Below, in pieces: positions 30,869-41,171 of a stretch of DNA of 64,000 bases (within the stretch, counting starts at the first letter, position 1; every line of letters starts with the position of its first letter). The position numbers were made by a program, and so were the translations under genes. Origin of the DNA: Grifola frondosa (lineage: Eukaryota; Basidiomycota; Agaricomycetes; Polyporales; Grifolaceae); the NCBI GenBank assembly GCA_001683735.1, contig LUGG01000031.1, positions 434,001 through 498,000 of the forward strand. Reading direction: 5' to 3'. A model generated the notes under the pieces. The model worked only from the letters and a program-made list of their open reading frames with translations, was not told the origin of the DNA and searched no databases.

Positions 30869-33225
30869 TCAAGGACGTCGATATGGCTTCACCAGCAAGG
30901 GCATCTGGTTGCCCTTGTCCAGTTCGCTGCGCAGGAGCGGGCGCTGCACGATGGAGGTTTTCTTGATGACCTCCTCCAGCGGACGGCGAGCTCATACTCG
31001 AAGGCGCGCACAAGAGTGAACACGAGCGCTTTCATCCTGTGCATGTACGTGTCAGCGTCACCAACCAAGGCGGCGAGGAATGTGGATATACTCGACGAGG
31101 GAAAAACGGTAGCCAATGCAGGAGCGTGGGCCACCGAGGAAGGTGAGCAGGTGTCCCCACACGCCCGGGATGCTCGAGACAGCCTCAGGAATGGACTCCC
31201 AGCGCTCAGGCCTGGAAGAATAATGTAGTCAGAGAGAGCTGGAGGAGATAAGGTCGGCCCGGACGTACTTGAACTCAAAGGAGTCTTCGCCCCACAGCTC
31301 CTTCATCCTGTTGATAGCGAGGATCGGGATGATGATCGGGCTATCTTTGCTGATCCTGCAGCAGCCCGCGTACGTGAGCGGCGTGGCGATGCAAAAGGCA
31401 CGACACTCACCGTATGCAGTCCTGCGTCTCGCCGTTGCGGTCGACGAAGGATGGTTCAGTGGATCACGTCATCCTTGGTGGCGACTCTCATGGTGGCGGG
31501 CACCGGGGCGTGCACGCGTAGGGTCTCGCGAATGACGGCGTCGAGGTATGGCAACGACATCAGCTCGTCCATGGACGGGGTGTCGGTAGATATTGTGAAG
31601 AGCTCCTCGCGTAGCTTGCGCTGCACTTCTGGCGCCTGCGTGAGCGCGAACAGGCACCACGTCGTAGCTGTACTGGTCGTCTCGTGACCAGCTACGAGGA
31701 ACCTGGGGAGTGGTGAAGTCATGAGTGGCATATGCTAAGATCAATACTTACGTTGGAACCTCTGCAAGATACGATGAGCCCAAACACGGGTTTAGGCAGA
31801 ATTGGACGTACGGGCCAAGACATCCTCATCCTCGAGCCGCTGGCCTTCTGGGATGTCGGTGGACATGTTCGCCTTGATCAGCAGCGTGAGCAGGTCACGG
31901 CCTTGCAGGTCCTTGCGCTCCATGTCTTCCTTCTCTCCGGCCAGCTCTTTCACCACGGCAGCCTTCTTCTCTGCGATGAGCTGTTTACCGATCTTGCGCA
32001 TGACTCTGTGTGCTTGGTCCGTCCGCTGTGCTCGCTTGTCCGGCTGCATGTGTATACGATTATTAGTGACGAGCACATAGTAGACGCCGCGAATTAGGGA
32101 CCCACCAGAATCTGCAGGATAGGGAGGAAGTTGCGCAGAATGCCGTAGATGGTTATTTGCACGGACGAGTCAAAGATCTCCCGGAATGCCATGGTGAGCT
32201 CGTTTGGCTTCTTGGTCACGTCCAGCGCGTCGAATACGTAGTTGAATCCTAAGGAGCCGCATTGAAACATAGCTTGCATAGGATGGTTCGTGCACTAACC
32301 TGCGAGCCCGATGACGTCGAGCGTCATTCTGCCGAGCCAGCTGAGGACTTCGATACGCGCCGGTTCGCCCTGCTTGTCTATTTCCGCCTTCCATACATCA
32401 CGCAGCTGAACAAAGGATAAGTCGCAGAGCAGAACTCCTTGGGCTGCACTTGCCTGAATCGCCTTCTCGACGAAAATTTCGGTGAGCTCTCGGATCTGTG
32501 CTGGTCCAAAAGCCGGGTTCTAAGTGGCAGTCAAATTCAAGACCAGTATAAGACTTTTCGAAAGCAGACACACCATAATTCTCCTCTTGGTGGATGAGAA
32601 ACGCCAATTAGGTAACAGTCTACTTCGTGAACAGTGACGCGGCGCACCTGTTGTCTGTGTTGCTCGCCTAGATACCAGATTACTGTCTACGTAATGCTGA
32701 AGAGATAACATCATGTACCTTCAGTGAAGAGAACACCTGATTATATCGATCAATCAACTTGAGTAGGCGCAGCAGTGATGGCCAAAGTTGTACTGACCCT
32801 TGCCAAGAATTCTGGCCAGATTGCCCCGTGCTTGCTCGGGCTTCTGATATTCATTTGAATGCGTGAGGATATGGTTGAGAGCCCTTGTATCCATCGTGCA
32901 CAAACGATCCGACTATGCAATGTGTCCCTTGTCAATCATCACGGTAAATTCACGAAGCAACTTGAAGAACGCGGACATTGAAGAACCCTCGATACATGAT
33001 GTTGGGACCGTACTCCTTTACCCATTCTTCCTGAAGGACTGAGTTCTCGGCATTCCATATCTGCTTTAGGTTACCGAAGAACCAGCTAGGGCTGGGAGGA
33101 CCAGGAAGGTTTCGGAGAGAAGTCGTATAGGGTCGCAGCAGAGTGGGGTAGACCTTCCACAAAACGAAAGCTAACCCCACCGTTATGAGAGACAATAGGA
33201 ATGTGTACAGAGAGTTGATCGCCAT
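30869..33225 (-). CDS. Cytochrome P450 monooxygenase, copy 1 (one apparent 1-base deletion near the 3' end)
   Basis: An N-terminal membrane anchor ([18 protein letters not shown]) is followed by the Pro-rich hinge [15 protein letters not shown]. Further landmarks are [25 protein letters not shown], a 12 nt exon encoding RRIM (32574-32585), [12 protein letters not shown], and the I-helix [19 protein letters not shown]. ExxR is in [13 protein letters not shown], and the heme loop is [17 protein letters not shown] with the Cys ligand. About thirteen exons are needed. Near the end EYELAV is followed by a shifted frame. One extra C opposite 30981-30982 restores the tail seen in copy 2 ([22 protein letters not shown]), with the stop at 30869. 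It is an ER-membrane monooxygenase of unknown substrate, a tandem paralogue of 33886-36284 in the same orientation. Confidence 0.85.
32574..32585 (-). other. 12-nt micro-exon of P450 copy 1
   Basis: Encodes RRIM between two short introns. It is flanked by an acceptor ending CAAG and a donor GTGTGT on the minus strand. It is required to join GEQHRQQ to NPAFGP with the family sequence. The same 12 nt exon occurs in copy 2. Confidence 0.75.
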
Positions 33226-33885
33226 TCTGCTCAGAGGCTCCAGATAATCCGGAGGAGAGTGATATAAAGCTCAAGAGTTGCGATATGACGGTGGTTGGGG
33301 ACAAAGTACCTGGGTGCAGCTGGGTTGCATATGGACGCGCTAAATATACTAGACAAGAAAGCTATATCAACGACATACGTGTGCGCCGGCGATGACAATC
33401 AGGACAGACGGATCCGTGATCTACACAATTTACGCGTAGTACTGTCTGCGGAAACATGCCGCCTAAAGTTGGCCTAAAATCTAAGCAACTGCACCCTAAT
33501 GGCATTCAAATCTCATTTAATCCTCAGACAATTACAACGCAGAGGCCGGCGGGCCAATTTTTCAGAGAGCAGAGAATAAACATGGTCAACTGCGCCGGCA
33601 GACGTTACGAACTCGGCGGCGAGAGACAGCATGAGAACACTCTCATGATTGTACACAGCCGCTTAGTAATATGCGGAATGGCACTGCCACAATATACAAG
33701 ATCGCAGCTGCTCGGAAGTGCTCAGCATTTCCGAAGCAAGAAGACGCGTCTTTGTTGGCATACTATGTATAAAAGGTCTATTGAGGAACGCGACTCAAGA
33801 TCTGGGGGTGTTTGTATCCAATGCAGAAAAACTGATTTCCTCTGGATCCGATAGATATTTCACAAAACGCAGAACAATTTGCAGC
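33226..33885. other. intergenic between the tandem P450s
   Basis: 660 bp: promoter of copy 1 and 3' flank of copy 2. A block at about 33542-33575 resembles a block upstream of copy 2 (36436-36468), starting GAGGCCGGCGGGC in both. No gene seen. Confidence 0.4.
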
Positions 33886-36284
33886 TCAAGCGCGTCGGTG
33901 GGGTTTGACCAGCAAGGGCAGCTGGCTGCCCTTATGCATTTCGCTGCGCAGGAATGGACGCTGCACGATGACAACTGTGCTGACAATCTCCTCGGGCGGG
34001 ACCGCCAGTTCGTACTCGAAGGCACGAACAAGCGTAAACACCAGCGCTTTCATCCTGTATAAACGCCGCTTACGTGTCAGCGTCTCCGTTGACAATAGGG
34101 CTACGAGAACTATGGACGCACTCGACAAGGGAGAAACGGTAGCCGATGCATGAGCGTGGGCCGCCAAGGAATGAGAGCATGTGTCCCCATACGCCTGGCA
34201 TGGCCGAAACAGCTTCAGGGATGGACTCCCAGCGCTCGGGCCTGTAGGTGGGGAAATCGTTAGATCACTCAGTGACAGCGATGAAGTCTGTTCGAACGTA
34301 CTTGAACTCGAACGAATCATCGCCCCATAATTCCTTCATTCTGTTAACGGCGAGGATAGGAATGGTGATGGAGCTACCCTTGCTGATTCTGTGGAGAGCA
34401 GCCATGAGATCGGTCGACGATGGCGATATCCGACGCCGGCTCACCTAATACAATCTTGAACCTCGCCATTGCGATCGACGAAGGGAGTATTCAACGGAAT
34501 CACGTCATCCTTGGTCGCGAACCTCATGACGGAGGGCACGGGAGAGTGCACTCTCAGGGTCTCGCGGACGACGGCGTCCAAGTATGGCAGCGACATCAAC
34601 TCATCCATGGACGGAGTATCTGTGGCTATGGTGAAGAGCTCCTCGCGTAACTTGCGCTGAACCTCTGGCGCCTGGGTGAGTGCGAACAGACACCACGTCG
34701 TAGCCGTGCTACTTGTCTCGTGCCCAGCGGCGAGGAATCTGCAAAGCAGGACAATGAATTCATTAGCGCAAGATGACGAGATTATAACTTACGTCGGGAC
34801 CTCTGCATGAAGAAGTGAGCATAGTCTTATGGATACCGTAGGGGAAACCTGACGTACGAGCCAGGACATCCTCATCGGGGAGCCGTTGATTCTCCGGAAT
34901 ATCAGAAGCCATGTTAGCTTTGATCAACAATGTTAGCAGATCACGCCCTTGTAGATCCTGCCGCTCTACGACGCTGTCTGCCTTCTTGCGTGCTAGCTCT
35001 TTCATAACGGCGGCTTTCTTCTCTGCGATAAGCTGTTTCCCAATTCTCCGCATGACCTTCTGAGCATGTTCTACTCGCCTCGCGCGTTTGTTCGGCTGCA
35101 GGTGCTGGTGTAAACATCTGAGAATGCGCACGCAGTAATGACACATACCAGAATCTGAAGAAGCGGGAAGGAAAACCACAATATTCCGTAAGTAGACACC
35201 GTCGCCGAGCCGAGCATTTCTTGGAACGCGACGGTCAGGTCATTCGGCGTCTTCGTCGTGTCCAACGCGTCGAAGGTATAGTTGAATCCTTTCCCGGGTG
35301 GAATTCATGTTGTCGTAAATGGATTACGCGACTTTGTGAGCTCACCAGCGAGGCCGATGACGTCGAGCGTCATTTTACTCAACCAGTCGCGAACTTCGAT
35401 CCGCGCAGGTTTACCTTGCTTGTTGATCTCTGACCTCCATACGTCGCGGAGCTAGAAGTATATATTAACATAGCAAGACGCTGGAAACCTGCTGACTTGT
35501 ATTCACTTGAATTGCCTTCTCGACGAATATTTGTGTGAGCTCGCGAATCTGTGCAGGACCAAAAGCGGGGTTCTAGTGGGATGTGAGTGATCAAAGTCAG
35601 CATGAGGCTTCAAGTGATGTAGACGTACCAAGATTCTTCTCTTGATAGTTACAATGTTCGTCAGGTAGTGAACAATCCATTTCACACAAATTGACGGGAC
35701 CCACTTGTTGTCTATGTTGTTCACCTATGAGAGCCTGGAATTAACGTCCGTGGTAATATCGACAAACGAGAACCAAAATACCTTCGGTGACGAGGACACC
35801 TAATACAACGTTCAAGCAACTCAGAGTGCGCAATGGTTTGGTTGGGTCTGTGCTTACCCTTGCCAAGGATTTTGGCCAGAATTCTCCGGCGGTACTCGGG
35901 CCGCTGATAGTCATTTGAATGCGTGAGGATATGGTTCAGAGCCCTCAAGTCCGTCGTGCACAGGTGACCCATCTGCACAATATGTCCACATTAACCATTA
36001 CAACCACGGGAAGTGACGTGAAGAAGGCAGACATTGAAGAATCCTCGGTACATGATGGTGTGGCCATACTCCTTGATCCATTCTTCTTGCATTACCGTGG
36101 GGTTTTCGGCATTCCAGATCTGCTTCAGGTTGCCGAAGAGCCAACTCGGGCTGGGGGGCCCAGGCAGGTTTCGCAGGCAAGTCGTGTAGGGCCGCCTAAG
36201 GATAGGATAGAGTTTCCATAACGCAAGAGCTATCCCTGCTGCTGTGAGAGACAGCAGGAACGTGTACAGAGCATTGACTGCCAT
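33886..36284 (-). CDS. Cytochrome P450 monooxygenase, copy 2
   Basis: Same architecture as copy 1: anchor ([18 protein letters not shown]), [46 protein letters not shown], a 12 nt exon encoding RRIL (35629-35640), [13 protein letters not shown]-helix [19 protein letters not shown], ExxR in [13 protein letters not shown], heme-binding [17 protein letters not shown], and the tail [23 protein letters not shown]. All exons join without a break, so this copy looks intact. It guided the reading of copy 1. An upstream in-frame ATG exists at 36317, but MAVNALYT at 36284 matches the start of copy 1 (MAINSLYT). Substrate is unknown. Such tandem P450s in wood-decay fungi are usually linked to xenobiotic or secondary metabolism. 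Confidence 0.88.
35629..35640 (-). other. 12-nt micro-exon of P450 copy 2
   Basis: Encodes RRIL, bounded on the minus strand by an acceptor ending ATCAAG and a donor GTACGTC. It is needed to keep the conserved sequence between helix C landmarks EQHRQQ and NPAFGP. Confidence 0.75.
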
Positions 36285-36684
36285 TTTCGCGGATAATTGG
36301 AGCGAAGCGGAGTGCACGAAGAGGTTATGATGGCCGCGGTCTAAGATGCATGCTATATGTATACTAATGATCTCGTGTCACTACAAGGCACGATGCATCC
36401 GAGACGCAGCGTCGGCGCCACAGTATTACGATGCGGAGGCCGGCGGGCTATTTTGCCCGGGAGCAAAGTTCTAACTGCACCCGGCGGAAAAGACGGCAAA
36501 AGACGGTATGAGAAGGCAGTCACGGTTGTTGTGCGCTCATCTAAGTGGCGGCAGGTATTAGTTCAGCGTTTAACATTTCCAAAACAAACAGGATCCCAGA
36601 TCTGTCGCTAAAAGAGTGAACGACCTGATACTGTCACGACGGGAGAATACAGGCAGACTATCGCCTCCACAAAATACTGTGCAG
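36285..36684. other. intergenic, promoter of P450 copy 2
   Basis: 400 bp. Contains the copy-1-like block at 36436-36468. Otherwise nothing recognised. Confidence 0.4.
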
Positions 36685-38848
36685 TCACTTCCCAATAACA
36701 TCTGACAATTGTGTCTGTGGAATGGCCTCCGTGAAAGCCTCGCGCCAGTCTCATTTGCGTTTTCTGTTCGTACGTATGCATACCCAATTAGCTCGAATTC
36801 GCTGAACCCAGTCCCGAAGAAAGAAAGACCAATGGGAACTCCGGGCGCGGGATACACCGTTTCGGGGCCTGCGATACCTATGGTGACGTCCTCTGGGTAG
36901 AATCCCATCGGCACTGTTGAGCGGTGATTTAGACATCAAATATTACAAACTCATGACACTCGCTTGTGACGATGGGGTATCCGGCGAACGCTGGCAGACT
37001 AACGATTAGCTTACGTCATGAAAACCGAGAGGTCGTGTGGCGCACCAGGTGTAGCTGAGACAAATCCTTGACTAGGAAGAACAAGGGCATCAAGATTGTA
37101 TGTCTGGAGGGCAGCGTCAATGCCTCGTGTGGTGCCCATTTCCTTGTCGGCTGCCAGGGAAATAAGCAGCATCAAAGCCGGTCGTGGCCTCTGCTGCGAC
37201 CATTCTGCATAAACAAATCAGGAAAAAAGGGGAAGGACATAAGGTATCTGGACACCAACTCGCTTTGGTCTTTGTACCCCTGAGGCTCTTCGAGACCTTT
37301 GTGATCATTGTTGTATTGGATGAGTTCAGAGAGCGTACGTACGCCGGAAGGGTTTTTGAGCGGGGGGCGAAGTATGCGTTTAAACAGATCTATAACACAT
37401 ACCCAACATATCAGTGCGGGATGGCTACAATGTGGCATTCATGACCTTTGAGATCTGTACAAGAACGAGTGTCTCGGTGCCGTTTTTGGATGAAATGATG
37501 TCGCTGGATAATGGGATGTCCGCGGGATCCACGTCCGTTGCACCAAGGCTCCTAATCGTATTTAGCGCCTCCTCGAAGGCAATATTGACATGAGCGTTGT
37601 TTCCGGTGATGCTATCGTTCAGCCACATCGTACGAGGCACTCCAATACGCTTCTCTTAGAGCGTTCTTGTTTAGAGCTTTTGTATAGTTAGGGACTGGTA
37701 AGGGTTGCACAAGGGTCGGGTTAGGACCGGCGATCACAGAGGGCACGATCGCAGCATCCACGACGGAGCGTGTCATTAGACCAATAGAGTCTTGGTGTTC
37801 AGAGGCAGGGATCACTGGAATGATAAGAAGTCATCAGCGCAGAACGTGGAAAGGATACTTCTTTACCGCCGACGCGAGAGGTCGGACCAACGGACGGTTT
37901 GATTCCTGCAATATTATGATTGTTCGTTGGGCATGTGATGCTACCGTCAGTTTCTGTGCCTAACGTCACCGCAGCCAGACCGATAGATGCTGCGACTCCG
38001 GAATCAGAAGACGAACCGCACTGAGAGGAGTCAAAGACATGAATGTATTCCAGAAACGGGGATTTTACCGGACTAGCGCGTGAAAAGTATGCGCTCGTGC
38101 ATTGACCTCCGCGCCCCGACAATCTATCAGCGAGGGTTCCGCGAGAGTGGGCAAACTCGGAGAGGTTCGTCTTTCCTGTACATCACGGTTGTGACGTTCC
38201 GTTCAGCAAGGCAAAGGGTACGCTTGCCGGGGGTGAATTGCACCCGCTGCCATAATCTCTTCACGACTCCAGAGTCATCTGGAACAATTGATCCAAGCAA
38301 GCTATACGAGCCTCCAGTCGTGTTCATACTTACACCAAATTCGTTAGATTCAGAAGTTGAAAATCTCAGCAAAGCGGAAGATATACCCTCTGATGCGAAG
38401 GTACCGATGCTGTCAACCAATACAGGAATCCCGTGCATGGCACTACGTTTGCCTGAATGTTCGCGCTCCTCATCGAGGGCGGCAGTCTGCTTCAGCGCGA
38501 AAGGATTGTCTCAATCACAGCACGCAGTTCGGGGCCTTTCAAATTGACTTCCTCGATACGCGCGAGGTAGGCCTATGCGATATTACATGAGTGCGCTGCG
38601 AGCATATGCATTCACAGTTAACCTTCCTTAACAAGGTCGACGGCGACGAAATGCCCACAGGCCATTCCGCCTTGTGAAGCAGGCTAATCAGCCTTCGCGT
38701 ATATCTGAACGAGAAGTTCGTGCATACCTGGAGTTCAGTCACGGAGGCTTCATACAGGCCAGTTAGCTTTAACTGCCACAGTGGAAGCGGTTCGGGGTAA
38801 AAACCAGCATGCTGATGTGCTGTGAGCTAACATCAAGAGCGCATGCAT
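36685..38848 (-). pseudogene. Amidase-signature-family pseudogene
   Basis: Follows the intact amidase at 59786-62032 exon by exon but with many breaks. Readable pieces are MHALLMLAHSTSA (signal-like), LYEASVTELQ, VAVDLVK, YLARIEEVNLKGPELRAVIE, a frameshift, GKRSAMHGIPVLV, NTTGGSYSLLGSIVPDDSGV, a frameshift, GKTNLSEFAHSRGTL, CGSSSDSGVAASIGLAAVTL, GIKPSVGPTSRVG, LNKNALR, a frameshift, VPRTMWLNDSITGNNAH, then GFDAAY, a frameshift, GTTRGIDAALQTYNLDALVL, GFYPEDVTIGIAGPETVY, and after two more shifts AFTEAIPQTQLSDVIGK. The serine-rich box reads GSSSDSG where the intact copy has GSSSGSA. The shifts are of different sizes, so this is genuine decay, not only run-length error. Confidence 0.8.
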
Positions 38849-39586
38849 AGTAAAGAGTCGAATGGCGAACACGTTGGAACACGAGTGAGTACATAAGTTG
38901 TCTCAACTCTGTTCGCTGAAACGCACCTTAAATATGTTGGACTGACCTATAAGCCTTCACACAGAGGATGAAACTCTCCGCATGTTTCTGCGGGCGCAGC
39001 CGGTCCTTGATCACAGCACAGTGAGTAGGAGAGAACATAAGCGATGTAAGCGCAATGCTATGTCTTGGCTCCATGCCGCTGCGGACGTAAGAGGAACGCG
39101 TCCTGAAGAAATGGGCCACTAACTACGTTGTATGAGTGCAAAATCCCTTACTGATCTTCGACGCAGTCGCCGGGGTTTACACTATGACATCTCGGTCAAT
39201 AGCCTGGAAGAATTTCCTCGCTCATGCATGGTGAATCGGATTATTGACACACTTCGCTAATAGGAAACCACGGCGAAAGGCGGTCACCTAGGCATCCTGC
39301 TGATAGTCAGGCTCTGTAGTGAGACAAAGGTAGTCCAGTGAGCTTAAGCATACGAGAACGCAGATACGCACCATCTGCTGGGGCGAAAGCCCATAACAGA
39401 GCTTGATACCACGGCTGCGGAACTACTTATAGATAGAGATGAATGTCACGAAAACCAATGATATAAATGACTGAAGACAGTCATATTGCGCTTGTAAAGT
39501 AGTCCTGCTGTAGTGTTCTATATTATGGTCTGCAGATCGCAATGTGCTGAAGCAGTTCAACAAGAGTAGAACAGGAAAAGTCAAGT
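38849..39586. other. intergenic, no gene recognised
   Basis: 738 bp between the pseudogene's start and the diacylglycerol kinase stop. Short open frames only, with no repeats or motifs noted. Confidence 0.35.
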
Positions 39587-40890
39587 TCATGAAGAAAAAA
39601 ACTCTAGAATTTTGAAGAACCCCCAGATGCAGCCGCCCGAGATGATGGGGAGAGTGAGATTATCATCCAGCGAACCCAAGTCTACACAATGGCACTGATA
39701 AGCCCATTATATGAACGGCAAAGAGAACGAGCGCACCTAGTGCTTCTGCGACGCCCGATACCAGGCCACTGACCACGGTAAGCACACTCAACCCAAGCCA
39801 TTTACCCGCTTGACTACCGTCATAACCTACATATTCGCAGAGATGTGTCAGCCCCTCAACGACTGTAGGGCTCCAAGGTGCACTAAGCTGAGCATTGCGC
39901 AGAGGCGCAAAGCAGCCCCAGAAGCCAGCGGCGATGCAAGCACCGGTCAGTGAGCCTGCGATAAAGCCTGCCAACGACTTTCGGGGAGCAAAAGGAATAT
40001 TGAGAATGGGGACGTGGCGAGGGAGGGGGCGGGCGTGAGTGAGCCCCAAAGGCGCCCAAAGGTGGACGCGGCGGTATCGGCCCAGGAGAGGCTGCAAAGC
40101 ATGTTAGTGGATATTGGCGTGCAGAATTCTGAGATGGAGGGCTCACATTAGGATTGAAACGACGGCGATGTCGAGCGGGTATACAGAGAGAACAAAGATG
40201 ACACCAATGATGTACCAAATTACACCGTTCGTAGTTTTCTGTCACCACATGCGAATGCAACTCAGTGCTTGAGCAGAGGTAGCCGACGTTGAGACGTACC
40301 TTCTCACATTCTCTCATGAGGAAGCCCAAACAACGCTCGTAAAGCTTCTCAAATTGGGGAGAACTCAATCGGAGCACGTCGGCCGGGACAATGACAGCCA
40401 GAGCGAGACTCAGAACGTAAACAACGACGCGAGGGGAACGATCACTGTAATAAAGGTAGAGTGTAACAAAGCCTACGAAAGAGCAGCATTGAGCCTCCGA
40501 AACGCGGGTAGAGAAGATCATGGACAGACCAATGGAAGAATGCAAAATCTTTCGAGGTATCTCCCAGTCTACAGGCTGTTTCTTTCGCTGCTTTGCGTCT
40601 TCTATAGGTTTTGAATCTTCAACCTTGACATTCCGACGCAAACGAAGTGGCGGTTCATGATGGCTCGCGTGACTGGTCAGAGGGGTATCGGTAGGTGGAT
40701 GGGCATGTAAGTCCGAGCGCGCAGCAGTCATCGACCGCCTGCGCGAAGGCGATTTGGTAGCTGACCGGGTCTTCGAGCCTGAAACAAAGGGGATTTTTGT
40801 GGAGGATGAACGCAGATTGAGAGAATAAGAAGGGCGGGTTGGGTCGTGTGGAAGGCCGAGGGTAAAGGCGTCATTAGCTGGGAGAGTCAT
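39587..40890 (-). CDS. CTP-dependent diacylglycerol kinase (Dgk1-like), ER membrane
   Basis: A Ser/Arg-rich cytosolic N-terminus is followed by PVDWEIPRKILHSSIG and, after an intron, FVTLYLYYSDRSPRVVVYVL, IVPADVLRLSSPQFEKLYER, LGFLMRECEK, TNGVIWYIIGVIFVLSVYPL, LSWADTAASTFGRLWG, APRKSLAGFIAGSLTGACIA and the tail LGSLDDNLTLPIISGGCIWG. The DTAASTFGR box and its context define the CTP-transferase domain shared with Sec59 dolichol kinase. The PRKILHSSIGF start favours the Dgk1 group, which makes phosphatidate from diacylglycerol using CTP. At least four introns are needed. The last (about 39680-39737) changes the apparent C-terminus and moves the stop to 39587-39589. The ATG at 40890 is preferred over an upstream one at 41046 because family N-termini are short and hydrophilic. 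Spo7 at 22.4 kb acts in the opposing phosphatase pathway. Confidence 0.85.
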
Positions 40891-41171
40891 GATGGAACTA
40901 GAGCACAAGCAAGGTGTAGGACATAAACAGGCGGTTAAGTATACAGAGATATTTCGTGTGTAAGGCGGCGGAGGCAGCAAAGCGTTGGCTTTCGCTTTGA
41001 GCCGGCTTCGAAGTTTAAGCAAGCACCACAGCGGTGGCGTGGCCAAATCTGTACACCGGCCGGCGCGCCCCGTCGGGCCACTTATTCTCCCGACACTCTT
41101 CAGGAGTATCGTCTGATTTTCCGGTCTCTCAGACTTATTACATTAAACAGAGGTAGAGAATGTACTGGACA

